Below are positions 33,961 to 45,124 of a DNA stretch of 64,000 bases, piece after piece. Below the pieces are notes generated by a model that did not search any database, was not told where the DNA came from, and saw nothing but the letters and a program-made list of their open reading frames with translations. A program made the position numbers and the translations under genes. The DNA is from Notospermus geniculatus (lineage: Eukaryota; Nemertea; Pilidiophora; Heteronemertea; Lineidae). The stretch is from contig NMRB01000198.1 in the NCBI GenBank assembly GCA_002633025.1, positions 476,653 through 540,652 of the forward strand, written 5' to 3'. Position 1 is the stretch's first letter, and each line of letters opens with the position of its first letter.

Positions 33961-34104
33961 CGTTGTAAGGATGCCAGTGGAGTTCCCAAAGTCCGCTGAA
34001 GAAATACCCGTAGGACAAGGACAATAACTGCCTTCTGACAGACAGGTTGAACCATCATTGACCACGAAGTCGCACGTTTTACGATATGGGCATTTAACCG
34101 ATCC
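33961..34104 (-). CDS. Candidate internal exon encoding a cysteine-rich extracellular segment
   Basis: On the minus strand a pyrimidine-rich acceptor ends in TTATCATAG at 34105, and a donor ACG|GTAACT follows 33961. Between them lie 144 bp (48 codons, phase 0-0) without a stop. The peptide has five cysteines (KCPYRKTC, STC, SYCPC) and an NST sequon, as expected for a secreted or cell-surface module. I do not recognise the family. No adjoining exon was found. Matching phase, both splice sites and composition favour a real exon; the shortness leaves chance possible. Confidence 0.4.
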
Positions 34105-35810
34105 CTATGATAAGAGGATAAGCATGGTCAAGGATCATCGCGAGAGTGGCAGAAAGATCGACGGATAAGCTGACCCTCAAACAACCTCAACAACAATTTT
34201 CTTAACGGTAAGATGCTTTCACCGATAAGCATACGACAGCACGATTGCTTTCGATCGCAATCGGGAAACCAATGCATGACAAATCATTGCAGGATAGAAA
34301 TCGTATTTTTCTTGATGTTGGCGTCACCTCAATACCCAATCTACATTGATTGGCATTAAAAAGGCACCAGAAAAAGAAGCTGGTCTTTTGAATAGCCGAA
34401 GTTAAAAGGCGTCTTTCTTTCCTTATGAGACCAACACATGGCAGACCAATTTAGCCAGGTTGATAGGAATGGTGACTGTGTCTTTGACGCCTGCTCTGTC
34501 TCGTCCGCGTTCAACGACAGAGTCGCGAAGAGCAGGCGATCGGAGTCAGGAAGTTATTAAAACTTCTTCAAAAAACTGTGATGTATTGTCTACGTAGTAG
34601 ATAGATGTATATGAAGCAGAATGCGCCGCCAGAAGTGATAAGTAAATCAAAAATTCATGAAGGCATCGTGATTTATAACTTTAACTATGAGATAGAGTCT
34701 TGTCAGATACGAATGGGTGAAATTACCCGGCAGTGATCACGGCGCAGAGTGGTGTGTTCAAATGTCAGACTGTCGGTATGTCTAAATTTGTGTTTGCATA
34801 GTGTTTAAAAAATATCGTTTTGTATAGGCCTGCTGGCGATCATCTATCATTTTGAAGGAAATGTGAGGGGAAGTTACATGTACGGCCGAAATTGTGACAC
34901 GGGCAACGCCAGTCGCCTGGATGACGTTTTTCGCTGCCAGAACCAGAACATGGCATCGTGATTTAAGCATTTAAGGTGGATGACAGATCCATATTTTCTC
35001 CGGAGCGCCTGAACGAGGGAGAAGTCTGTGCTGGAGCAGGAGCAAGAATGAAGACTAGGGGAGAAGAAAGAAGTCTTGTGATCCAAATCACAATGGGAGT
35101 CCTCTCCAGAAGTATCTGCTGAAGCTGCTGGGCATCCTGGAGGGAGAAGGGCCCGTGTCTATTCCAGTGCCATAACTCCTCTGACGTTAAGAAAGAAAGA
35201 AAGGGATGACAGCAACGGAGACGTAAAGCACCACTGTGCGGCCTTTTTGCGGGAAACGCCTTCGACAACAATCTAGGGTTAAGTAGATGCTAGCGGAGAC
35301 GACACTAACAGAGCTAATCTTACAAGCGATCAGTGCAGGGTTGATGTATAGAGGCAATTGGTTTGGAATGTGCTTGAACCTTATATGGTAACGTGAAGCA
35401 AAGGCGAGAAATGGTTAGTCATGGATGGGAGGCAGAACAACATCTTATCGCGGTGGTTACAACCGGGACGGCCATGTATTGAACACTCCATGAGCAATAA
35501 TGACATTTCTCACATGTAAGTTGCTTAATATTTATGAAGAATACAATGTATTCTGAAGGAGTATGGGGTGCTCCGCAATCTTTAGGCCACTCTGGACAAA
35601 TAGGAAAAAGATACATTTTCAAGCATGGCAATGTTTTCAGGAGCAGAAATATCTTCGGGCGTATTTCATGATATAGAATATGCAGTTTTGGCGACAATAT
35701 GTTCTATAACGTCTTCGTATCTTCCTTAATAAAAGTGTCGCCAGCTACCAGAAGGGCGTTTACATAATAACAGATACCTATCACACATGTACATGTACAA
35801 TGTAGGCCTA
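34105..35810. other. Gene-free stretch with a weak minus-strand exon candidate
   Basis: Near 35195 the minus strand shows CTTTCTTTCTTTCTTAACG then CAG, a textbook acceptor. It is followed by an open frame reading ELWHWNRHGPFSLQDAQQ. No convincing donor follows. The words around that acceptor resemble 29680-29700 (CCTCTGACGTGAAGA), so it may instead be a repeat. Confidence 0.25.
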
Positions 35811-36010
35811 CATGTACTTTAAACGCAGCCCATCTGATACGGCGTTCCGGACACCATATCATTCCCAGTTTTAGCACCACCCACCACAGCTTCCAAAATG
35901 GCGTTTATTCCGTAAAATACCTACATGTATCATATATGTACTTAAACGCAGCCCATCTGATACGGCGTTCCGGGCACCATAATCATTCCTAGTTTTAGCA
36001 CCACCTACTT
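35811..36010 (+). repeat. Two-copy tandem duplication, period 123 bp
   Basis: AAACGCAGCCCATCTGATAC begins at 35821 and 35944 and GGCGTTCCGG follows both times. The second unit breaks off after GTTTTAGCACCACC. Confidence 0.88.
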
Positions 36011-36908
36011 ATGAAAGGATGGCCGCCTGGGGACATCCAAGGTATCCATTGGATCAATGCGATGTCACCTCGGCGTCAAGGAATTATCATACATCATTTT
36101 ATTATGGAAATAAATCCCAGAACTGGGAACAGTCTTTGTTAACATTTCATAGACTCGCACCATTGTGGCTGAAAATGGAAGAATACCCCTGCGGCTTCGA
36201 TTGAAGACTTTTGGTATTCAGCGCGTATACTCTTACCTAATTCCCCTGCAGTTGTAATTCATTTCCAACGATTAACTACGTCATGGCCATCCTTCTGGGC
36301 ATTGATCAGATGTCGGAATGGTCTGGGGTTGAATTGCCATCAGGCCCAAACGGCCCAGGGGAAGAATTTCAGTGATGCTGTCACCTCGAAACCGACTTAC
36401 CAATAATGGTTAAGCATTGTTAATGGCCGCCATGCAGATTAGCGGAAACTTCGTTTTGTCTCCAAAACCTAATCTGGCTACCGCAGTCTCAGTGGCCCTC
36501 ATCAGTGTTAAATGTTATTGGTCCCGCCCTTTAAAGGTCAGTTGGCCACACAAACCGAGGCTGCTGCGTGATTCATGGTAATAACACGACACAGACACCA
36601 ACGATCCTGACAAAGGATCCGTATATTCGCAAATACCCAAGGGTAATCAATGGCTTGTATGTCAAGGTTCCTGGGTAATGGTTGCTGACAAACTTTGTCC
36701 ATCTACGTTGACAGTGAATGATGGTTTGCCTTTGCAGCTCGTACTTGATGCAACATGTTGATTTTAGAAAATTTGCATTTCTTCGAGAAGGACTACGGGA
36801 AGGACTGTGAGGTACACGTAAATGTGAAACGAGGAAATAATGAATTCATGATAATGGTTTCAGTCCACACAGCGAGAGAACAATAGAAAGGTTGAGATCA
36901 GCGACTAA
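36011..36908. other. Gene-free stretch
   Basis: Nothing recognised beyond unsupported short frames. Confidence 0.35.
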
Positions 36909-36998
36909 TCACGGATCCTTACGTATACCGATAGAATTCTGTACAATGAGGACAAATTTTGTGTACATTTAGATCCGTATACGTATAAGGACCCGTGA
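36909..36998. repeat. Short hairpin with GGATCCTTACGTATAC arms
   Basis: TCACGGATCCTTACGTATAC on the left pairs imperfectly with GTATACGTATAAGGACCCGT. Size and shape fit a small fold-back element. Confidence 0.65.
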
Positions 36999-37074
36999 TA
37001 AGTTGCTTAACTCAGCCTTCCTAGGAGGAGTCAGCCGCACTTATCGCCAAAAGACGGCAGCATAAGTTCTAGTG

Positions 37075-37225
37075 GACCAATACAATATAAAATTCTCCTG
37101 ATTGGTGCTCAATCAACCGCGAATGGGTCCGCTAGGCATTGAAATGGAACGTAGTGACTCCTATTGGTCAACTGACTGACAGCTCCTATTGAAATGAAAA
37201 ATTTAGCAATAAAAAGGGGAGACCT
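37075..37225 (+). promoter_or_regulatory. CCAAT-rich promoter-like segment
   Basis: CCAATAC (37078), ATTGGTG (37101), CAATCAA (37109), ATTGGTC (37163) and a TATA-like AATAAAAAGG (37208) are spaced like a proximal promoter reading rightward. The transcript start would be near 37235. The nearest plausible coding start on this strand is at 37755. Prediction only. Confidence 0.3.
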
Positions 37226-37754
37226 GAGAGAGCAACCTTTGCGAAACATACTGTAACTCAAAGAATATCACAGAATGCAGAACAGTCAACAAGTCGTTAA
37301 TGCCCATATTCAACAGGTTTGAAAAATACCGCCCTCCCGTAGGTCCACGTTCTACAGTCTCACAAAAATCGCCAACTTCCTGATTATTTCATCCATCCAA
37401 CGAATTTAAAGGATACAAATCAGCATAAGAAAGCGGTATGGGAATCCTTTGGTATTATGCGAGAAGCCAGCATTTACGCAAACCAATTTGTCAATAATTG
37501 AGTGCTTTCACGAGCGCAGCTTCACAGGTAATCAATCGACGATGCTTCCCATCGTCACGACTGAAAAGCAGTCTCGGACGCGATCGGTTCAAAAGCAAAC
37601 AGAAGTCGCAGTTTGACATCGCCTTCTGATTAAAAGATAATCTCTTGCTTCTTCTTGTGACAATTATTCGTGCATTCTTCTGACACAACACGATAGCAAC
37701 AGGTGAAATCTTATTAATTCTGTATTCTAATCGAAGGTGAGATTTATCAACCGA

Positions 37755-37826
37755 ATGACGTCAAATGACAGACAAAATAGCATTGAGAAAAAAAATTCTG
37801 AATTCATTGCAATCTATCTAGCCAAG
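37755..37826 (+). CDS. Candidate 24-codon first coding exon, function unknown
   Basis: ATG at 37755 opens a frame ending in LAK directly at AAG|GTAAGA, a strong donor, phase 0. It sits about 550 bp downstream of the CCAAT-rich segment. The peptide is polar and matches no family I know. A chance ATG plus donor is a real alternative. Confidence 0.2.
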
Positions 37827-38581
37827 GTAAGAAGTGTAATCGTCATTCGCTATCGTGCGGAAGCTCAGCAACGTTGTTTTGTCATTAGATTCGTCGTGAA
37901 AATGAAATGAATCAAACGGGATTTGTTGCTATAATCCGGGAAAGCAATAATGTGACATTACGGATTAGTTTTGCCGACAAACACTTGGATGACGGTTTGA
38001 CGAATCTTGTAACATTAAATTCCAACGATACCTTTCCCCCAGTTTTGTACATGTACATGTACAGAAGATTTGTCTTGAGACAGCCGAAAGGTGTCTTCAT
38101 ACATCAACAAGAGCAACGCAGAGCGTGGCATATGCCCCCGATCAGTATGTGGGCAGATTGGAAGATGACTGAGGTAATCAAAGGAAAAGAAAGACCCAAT
38201 AATCTAAGGCAGGCGCAGGGGCCATCTTGGATGAGTGATGCAGCTATTCATTGAAGAAACCTCCCTTTAATCACTCCACAATATGTCACAGGAAAATATC
38301 GATCATCAAAAAGAAACTTTCTATAGAGACAAACCCTCACAAAAAAATCCAGGTTGATCGCTGAAAGCATTCTCAAGATAACTGACGGAAACCGAATTCA
38401 AGATGGTCACCATAGCCGCCATTTTGGAGTGCTGTGTTGCTGGTCATCAAAAGGAAACTTCCCCCATAGCGACCAGCCTGACGACACGAATGGTGTTTTG
38501 TAATGATTTAGAAAGTGTAACCTGACTGTGCAACAAAGTTGGTCTGTTTTAAAGTGGTTTTCCCTGCCTGATGCATTATAG

Positions 38582-38706
38582 ATGCTGTTGTTGCTGCGAA
38601 TGCAATGCCAGCTGGAAATGTCAGCGTGTGGGAATGTACAGATTTTGTGTCGGGTTACATCAATGCCATCGTCGATTTCATCCCCGAAGGAACAGTACTT
38701 TGTTGA
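38582..38706 (+). CDS. Candidate terminal exon, function unknown
   Basis: A pyrimidine tract and TTATAG precede 38582. The frame starting two bases in encodes 40 residues ending IVDFIPEGTVLC and a stop at 38704. Its codon use looks protein-like, with many GCT, GTT, ATC and GAA codons. Its phase does not fit the 37755-37826 exon; the other open frame (38582-38785) does, so at most one of these joins is right. Family not recognised. Confidence 0.25.
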
Positions 38707-39598
38707 CCCGACTTCGAAAGCAACCACTCTCTGCGGGAAAATTGCCATCTATCAGTTTATACGGCAGTTGAGACTTTTTAAGTGAAAACCCGTCTACATA
38801 TGGAGCAGAACCACAGCAGGAGAGGTTTGGTCAGTATTACTTTGATCTACCGGTAAATGATTTACGATGGATACACAGTCGGTATGGCGTGAGCAGGAGG
38901 GCGTTTGGACAGGGTCATCCATCACACAATTTCTTTCTGATAATAAACGACCTAGGTAGAGCATTCGCAATCATTCAGAACTTTCGTGTCCTCATCGTTC
39001 CACGAATGTACACAGGCCTTGAAAAATGACGCAGGTGTGGCAGGCATCGAAGTCCCTCTGGAATCAAGTAGGTTTTTATTGTTCAAAGAGGGATTGGGAT
39101 GGCTATTACACCATGACCATTCGAATACGACCTTATTGGCCTAGCAGCAGGCTATTTTAACTACACCTTGCATTCCTGTAACGCTGGTGACAGACTAGCG
39201 CGTACGCGACAAGGAGGCGTTCCGCCAATTAGATTCTTCGGTAGGTGTTTCGGTCCGTGTTACCACCTCCCTGATTGGTTGAACGCTTTCCCGACGCGTT
39301 GCATGCTTACGCGCCAGCCTCTGTTACCGCCTTAACTCAGATTCCTTTCACACCAGCGTCAAACACTGATTACGAATTTTTCTAACCGAGTGGCAAATAG
39401 ACGTGATGTTTTAACGTGGTATGCTATTGAGACCGGTTCACCGAAATCACTAGGCAATTCCTGCAACCGATGATGTAATCAGTATATGTAGGTAAACGCA
39501 TGTTAGAAATCGCTTTACCTACACTCATGTAAAAGGTGGAAATGTCGTCTAATCCTGTGGAACAGGGTACCCAGTATCAAGGGTAACGGCTGCCTGTA
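38707..39598. other. Gene-free stretch
   Basis: No feature recognised. Confidence 0.35.
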
Positions 39599-39715
39599 AG
39601 GGTCCGGGGGTTAGGGGTTAGGAGTAGGAGGAGTAGGAGCAGGCTTTAGGGGTCAGGGGAGGAGGCCATGTATCAAGGGTTTGGGATAGGGGCCGGGGGT
39701 AAGGATTCAGGGTGG
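39599..39715 (+). repeat. G-rich strand-asymmetric tract with TTAGGGG words
   Basis: The plus strand carries repeated runs of three to five G, including GGGGGTTAGGGGTTAGGAG and GGGGCCGGGGGTAAGG. At least four G-runs occur within 30 bases, enough for G-quadruplex formation. It resembles degenerate telomere-type repeats but has no regular array. Confidence 0.7.
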
Positions 39716-40875
39716 ACGACATTCACCCCCTTCAGCTACACTGATATCGGTGTTACCAAGCAAAAGAAAATGCCGTAGACTGTCATCGAAGACAGGTATA
39801 CTAAATATTGAAAGACTGTCCAAGCGAAATGATTGTGTTTGTTGGCCAATTGTGATGGATCACGGCAGGTTACACAAATGGAAAGTGGTCTGCCATGAAA
39901 AACGGTCCTCCGACAGCAGCTATGAAAGATCCGTTCGTCTTATTAGGATTGTAAACCTTGCGAAGGGGTCACAACAGAGAACGGCTTGACACCACAAGTG
40001 GGGCTATTATTACAGATTGTATTTCCGTGGGAAGGATGTATCGATGAAAGAAGAGAAACAGACAATGGGCGCCAACCACTTCTCAAGCAGTAGAAAGGAC
40101 GACTACCTCCAATCCTGTGCCTTATCAGTGCACACCATGTGCATTCCGTATGCACTGCACAGAGAAGAACATTTTTGAAGCCTTCTCTGCTGAGTGCAGG
40201 GCCACATTTTTGAGGCCTTCTTAGTTGGGTGCACGCCAAGTTACGAAAGTTTCGTGAATATGGCCTCACATACAACTCAAAATGAGTTTAATGTTCCCAT
40301 CTTGGTATGTGTACCCACGGCTCCGTACCCATAAAAACGGATGATTTTTTACAGTTTGTATATCACAAAATCCACGATAGATTGTATTATAGGGTGGTGA
40401 GGTGTAGGTCTGTATGTACAATGTAAATGCACTGTCGTGGTCCCCCTATCATATACACAGGCACGACAAATCTACAGCAGACGTAGGAGGGCGATAGTCC
40501 AGCACGAATCTCTCGAATACAGGCGGATGACCACCACCAGTATTAAGGAGACAGTGCGTGGTCAAAATGCAAAACCCGTGGCATTAGGCAGTTAATGACA
40601 CCACATTCGTCTTCCAACAGCCTCTGAGGTGGTGCATGATCAATACGGCACTTGGTGATTTAATAAAGGTTCTATCCATTTCATTGACTCTTGCCAACAT
40701 TCCTCAACTAACACTATCACAAATGTACCAATGTCTGAGTCAACTACAGATGGTATCAAGTGTTAACGCCAGAGTTGCAACTAATTAAAAGGAAAGGCTT
40801 GACCTACGGTTTATATTGGTGCCTTATTTAACGTTTCAGGTGGAACTCAAATAGACGATATTTGCTGAACAACTC
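39716..40875. other. Gene-free stretch with a small direct repeat
   Basis: ACATTTTTGAAGCCTTCT and ACATTTTTGAGGCCTTCT start about 36 bp apart near 40170 and 40205, each followed by a GGGTGCA/GAGTGCA word. Otherwise nothing recognised. Confidence 0.4.
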
Positions 40876-40877
40876 TC

Positions 40878-40925
40878 TTGATTGGTGTTATGTCACGTGC
40901 GCAGACTGATTGGTTATTCCTAAGG
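40878..40925. promoter_or_regulatory. E-box between two inverted CCAAT boxes
   Basis: GATTGGTG, TCACGTGC and GATTGGTT lie within 40 bp. The arrangement suggests an NF-Y/bHLH-bound promoter. An ATG in good context (GTCGCCATGG, 41029) and a donor GAAC|GTAAGG (41095) follow, giving a 22-codon phase-0 frame. Confidence 0.3.
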
Positions 40926-41028
40926 CCGATGAGTGGAGTGGTTAAAAAACAGTTGCGGATGGTATACAAAAATAAGTAGTCACCACAAAGATTGGTGTAT
41001 CAAGAGACGTCTGCTTGTGCAGGTCGCC

Positions 41029-41094
41029 ATGGCCGTGCATACGAAATGCCAGTATACACCTAGGCCTAGCAGTGTGTTACATAACATGGGGAAC
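41029..41094 (+). CDS. Candidate 22-codon first coding exon downstream of the E-box
   Basis: Supported only by a Kozak-like start, a good GTAAGG donor and promoter-like sequence upstream. The peptide (MAVHTKCQYTPRP...) is not recognised. Confidence 0.15.
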
Positions 41095-41564
41095 GTAAGG
41101 AGTTCGGTTGCCCAAAAGCCTACAGCAGCTATTATTCAGGCCTATTGTCTAGTCCATTGTCATTGAATGAATGGCTTGGCAGTGTGGTTTACAGGCCTAT
41201 ATCCTTTGAATAACAGAACTCCTAATTCCCCTTTCGGTTCTCCATTGTGTCACGCGATTACAACTTTGGACGAGGCCAATCAGTACATAGGCCTACATGC
41301 GTGAATTCATGGGGAACACCTCCAGTGTAGAGGCGTTGGAGCGGGCGTGGTTGGACCCGCTAATATCAAGACCGGAGCTGATGTTTATTTTGAGGATAAA
41401 TCGCGTATTTACATGTGTTTTCGAATTGCCATGTTACCTACTACCAGTGGCAGTCGGAATTAGTTTTCGTTTGGACTTTCTCCATTTTTGACGCAGAGTT
41501 TTTTTTTGGATACGTACACTGTATATTTGGAGGCTACCTCTATCCATGCAGAGCCCTCGATCCT

Positions 41565-41625
41565 TCACTTCCGGTAATCAGGCGAGTGAATGATGACGTA
41601 GTTGGTATGCGCAGGGTCTAATGGG
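41565..41625 (+). promoter_or_regulatory. ETS / CRE / NRF1-like motif cluster
   Basis: CACTTCCGG, TGATGACGTAG and ATGCGCAGG follow one another within 45 bp, a combination common at housekeeping promoters. CAAGGTAGGA at 41630 could be a first-exon donor. No transcript is visible. Confidence 0.28.
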
Positions 41626-41762
41626 TGTTTCAAGGTAGGAAGCTTAGTGCACATTACGAACATTACCGAACGCTCGACTTCGGCAGCCTCGTGGTCTGCC
41701 GAAGTTGAGCGTAAACATTTTTGCATACAAGTGGGAGAGTATATCTGACCTGTCAGCTTTAA

Positions 41763-41973
41763 AGGGCCTCTAGAGGCAGCTTGCTATTAGGCTACTAACA
41801 GTTATGCAAATACAACAGGCGGCGCTAGTAACCATGAACTCATGAATTGTGGATCAAATGTTGACAGTGATGAAATATACTTCAACATTGATGTCCAAGT
41901 TGGATCCTCATGCCACCAATTCTCTGTTAGTCATCATATCAATATGCACTAAAAAGCTGCCTCTAGAGGCCCT
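41763..41973. mobile_element. TTAA-flanked AGGGCCTCTAGAGGCAGC element
   Basis: TTAA at 41759-41762 and 41974-41977 encloses AGGGCCTCTAGAGGCAGCTT and its complement. The CCTCTAGAGG palindrome sits inside both TIRs. Ends TTAAAGGG match the Kolobok/T2 pattern. Confidence 0.88.
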
Positions 41974-41977
41974 TTAA

Positions 41978-43350
41978 GACTTGGACGCGTGTAACTTCGT
42001 CAAATGCAGTGTGTGCATTTACTGAAGTTATAAATTTGGCCCTAGTGTACGGTGTATAGCAATATACAATAAATTGCTCGCCGTCAACCACTTTCCCTTT
42101 ATAGCTGTATCCCAGCCTCTGGCAACGTGTAAGTCAAGACTAACCTTGTTATCTGATCTAATAGAAAGAGACATATAAAACCATTCTATATAGGAGGCGA
42201 TGAGACGCAACTTAAGTTACAATCAAATCAAAAGCTTTCACCTAGAGAGTGCCGTAAGGTGAGCTTTCAAATGGCAAAAGAAGGAAATTAATCGGTGCAG
42301 TTTATACCCGGAATTCACACCCTTCGATGTCTTAGACCAAGTTGTATCTCAAAATTGACTATAAGATTATTAGTGAAGTGTATAGAATACACAAATACAC
42401 ATATTTTGCTTTTTATTTCATCATATTCGTGTTCGAGTATTTTGGAAGAAATCGCGGACAATCAATTTCTGACTTCATTTTTCCACATGAACAGTTGCGC
42501 AAGTCCATTACAGCATTTAAATGCATGCAAATTCCTGCAATGACGTCATCAAATTAGTCCCAACATTCTCCTCTGACCAAATCCATTAAATATGTTATAC
42601 ACGTAACTTTTTAACCAGTTGGAATCTTTTTTCAAAATGAAACAAAAAGGATTTTGATCAGATCCCCGAAGTTTCTAAAGTTGTAAAAACGTAGGCGCAA
42701 CTGGGACTTTAGGCAGGTTGTCTAAGCAAGGTGTTTTCATTGCCTCATTATCAGATACCTTCGACCTGCCATTAGGCAGTACTGCTTTTCCCAAACTGGC
42801 GATAACATGATGGGCGCATATTTTGCAAACGCCTCAAACGACAGAAACAATTACATGAAACGGTGACTAATAGTCCAAAGGATGTGCAAGTAAGCATGTT
42901 TTACAAAACCATATACGGCCAGGGATGCCATATATACCATGTTTTTTGTAATTAACAAGTGTCTTTCTTCCACAGCCAAAGATGACCAGATGTATTTGAT
43001 GCATTTACAGAGGAACAGGAACTGTTTCTTCTCAAATGGGTGCAGAGGGTGAGCGGGTGCACTATGCTACTGGTGCCATGATTTCAAAAAAGCTGGGTTG
43101 TTTTCGACATTTGAGAATGTGTGACTTACTTTTAGTTCTTAAAACAGTCTTTATTTACCACTTTTATCGACATACTGTCGTCTGCAGAAGGGACAAAGAT
43201 ACAGCGGGTTCTAAATTACGCTGCTGTATATATTCCGTGGGAACGTACAGCATGCTTCTCCCTTTCATTAATAGCTTTTTTCTTGCGGGCAGCCTCGCTG
43301 GGTATCAACGCACAGGCATGTGGCCAGTAAATGAGGCTTCAACCAACGTC
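41978..43350. other. Gene-free stretch
   Basis: The plus frame starting at 43036 is unsupported; it runs into the next hairpin. No other feature. Confidence 0.35.
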
Positions 43351-43486
43351 AGGCTGCAATCACATAGAGCTACACACTACACGAACACGCCGGTTAACAA
43401 TGGTTTCACGACGGTCGCCAGCCCTTTGTGAAGCTACTGTTAACCGGCCTGTCCGTGTAGCGTGTAGCTCTATGTGATTGCAGCCT
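43351..43486. mobile_element. CCGGTTAAC-family hairpin, copy 3
   Basis: AGGCTGCAATCACATAGAGC pairs with GCTCTATGTGATTGCAGCCT. The core CGCCGGTTAACAATGG is shared with 6655-6912, but the mid-arm sequence differs, and differs identically in both arms. Confidence 0.85.
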
Positions 43487-43564
43487 CAGGGACCAGTACA
43501 CATACATGTAGCGTTTTGACAGGACAATCGACTGCTTTGATGAAGGTTGCTATGAAGTGCAGGA

Positions 43565-43675
43565 CCGACCGCCAAGAAACTCCGATAGCACTAACAGAGA
43601 AATCTGTAATGGTAAAAGGCATTGCATACCTCTCTGTTAGGCACTGTTAGTGTATCGGAGTTTCTTGGCGGTCGG
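43565..43675. mobile_element. 111-bp hairpin with CCGACCGCCAAGAAACTCCG arms
   Basis: The arms CCGACCGCCAAGAAACTCCG and CGGAGTTTCTTGGCGGTCGG are perfect; the stem continues through CACTAACAGAG. Single copy in this window. Confidence 0.85.
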
Positions 43676-43682
43676 CCCAGAA

Positions 43683-43998
43683 AGTAAATCTGAGGCGGAC
43701 ACATGTTTACATGTTTCTTTGCACTGCCAGTCCGGTTTGCAGTGATTTGGGCATTTTTTTTTAAAATTCGTTCCCTTAAGTGAAGAAAGTGAATTTTAGG
43801 GGGACGTAGATTTACATGTTTCTGTGCACTGCCAGTCCTGTTTGCAGTGGTTTGGGGCATTTGTTTTTAAAATTTCGTTCCCTTAAGTGAAGAAAGTAAA
43901 TTTTAGGGGGACGTAGATTTACATGTTTCTGTGCACTGCCAGTCCTGTTTGCAGTGGTTTGGGGCATTTCTTTTAAAATCTCGTTCCCTTAATGGTTA
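43683..43998 (+). repeat. Three-unit tandem repeat, period 105-107 bp
   Basis: TTTACATGTTTCT starts near 43706, 43811 and 43918. Each unit has CACTGCCAGTCC, TTTGCAGTG and TCGTTCCCTTAA. Units 2 and 3 are nearly identical, unit 1 older. Confidence 0.92.
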
Positions 43999-44652
43999 GG
44001 GCCAGTGTTAGTGTCAATGGTGAAGTCAATCGCATTGAAATACTGTTGCCGGCAAGTCAACCTGCAACCTGCATTTTATGCCAACCAATTTGATGGCAGG
44101 CATTACTTTCGAATGTTTGTTTCGGGACCTTGTTGTTCTAAGATGGCGACGTCATTCAAAGAGTAGGAAGCGTTCACTGATAACATTAATGTTTTGACTT
44201 AACAGATTCCCAATTTCTTTCCCCGACGTAATATTTTATTCACAAGATGCAAAATGAACCAGTGTTTTTAAACCATGGTTTCTCTATCTTCATTACCCGC
44301 AGTCCGTCGGGATATTAATCTCCTAGTTCGTGAATAAGTAAAGTTTAGAAGAAAACACCATAGATCGGTCTGGCCTTTGCCATGCACAGAGTCAGAGTTG
44401 CTTCAGGGTTTTTTACAACTCCCTTCTGTCTAGCCAGTGTTGCATTATGAAAAACTTGGCCACCAGTTTCTGGTAACTGACGTATAAATCTTTCCTCTCA
44501 AGCAACCAGGTGCAGGATGTTAGAAGTAACAGATCAAAAGTGCCAAATATGTAGTAATAAACTAATTCAGCATTTCGATACTTTTCTACAACATCCCTTA
44601 TCGAAATGTGAAATAGAAAAGGGTTTCTAAGGTGAAAGTCATCGCCGTCCTT
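43999..44652. other. Gene-free stretch
   Basis: The minus frame 44413-44655 is Leu/Tyr-rich without support. Nothing else. Confidence 0.35.
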
Positions 44653-44917
44653 CACTCTTAGTCAAAAAGGTTCTTTAGGGGTTCTTTGTGCCTCACCAGG
44701 GGAACCCCAAGGTTCTATATAGAACCTTCTGTAAAGAACCCGAAAGGGTTCCATATAGAACCTTTCGGTCGCTAAAGAACCCATAAAGGTTCCAGTTAGA
44801 ACCCTTTTCTGAGGAAAAGGTTCTATATGGAACCTCTAGGGGTTCTTAAACAACCCGAGGGTTCTTAAATCAGAGGGTTCTCCTGGTGTGGCAGCAAAGA
44901 ACCTTTTCGGCTAAGAG
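44653..44917. mobile_element. CACTCTTAG MITE, copy 2, running into a gap
   Basis: CACTCTTAGTCAAAAAGG at 44653 and TTTTCGGCTAAGAG just before the N run. It lacks the nested element of copy 1 and therefore shows the empty site. Confidence 0.88.
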
Positions 44918-45124
44918 NNNNNNNNNNNNNNNNNNNNNNNNNNNNNNNNNNNNNNNNNNNNNNNNNNNNNNNNNNNNNNNNNNNNNNNNNNNNNNNNNNN
45001 NNNNNNNNNNNNNNNNNNNNNNNNNNNNNNNNNNNNNNNNNNNNNNNNNNNNNNNNNNNNNNNNNNNNNNNNNNNNNNNNNNNNNNNNNNNNNNNNNNNN
45101 NNNNNNNNNNNNNNNNNNNNNNNN
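44918..45124. other. Assembly gap of 207 N
   Basis: The N run starts one or two bases before the expected end of the MITE. Confidence 0.99.

Noticed and set aside
34963-35271. Minus-strand exon after a strong polypyrimidine acceptor (ELWHWNRHGPFSLQDAQQ)
   Set aside because: No donor or plausible stop context; the acceptor region resembles another site near 29690, so it may be a repeat.
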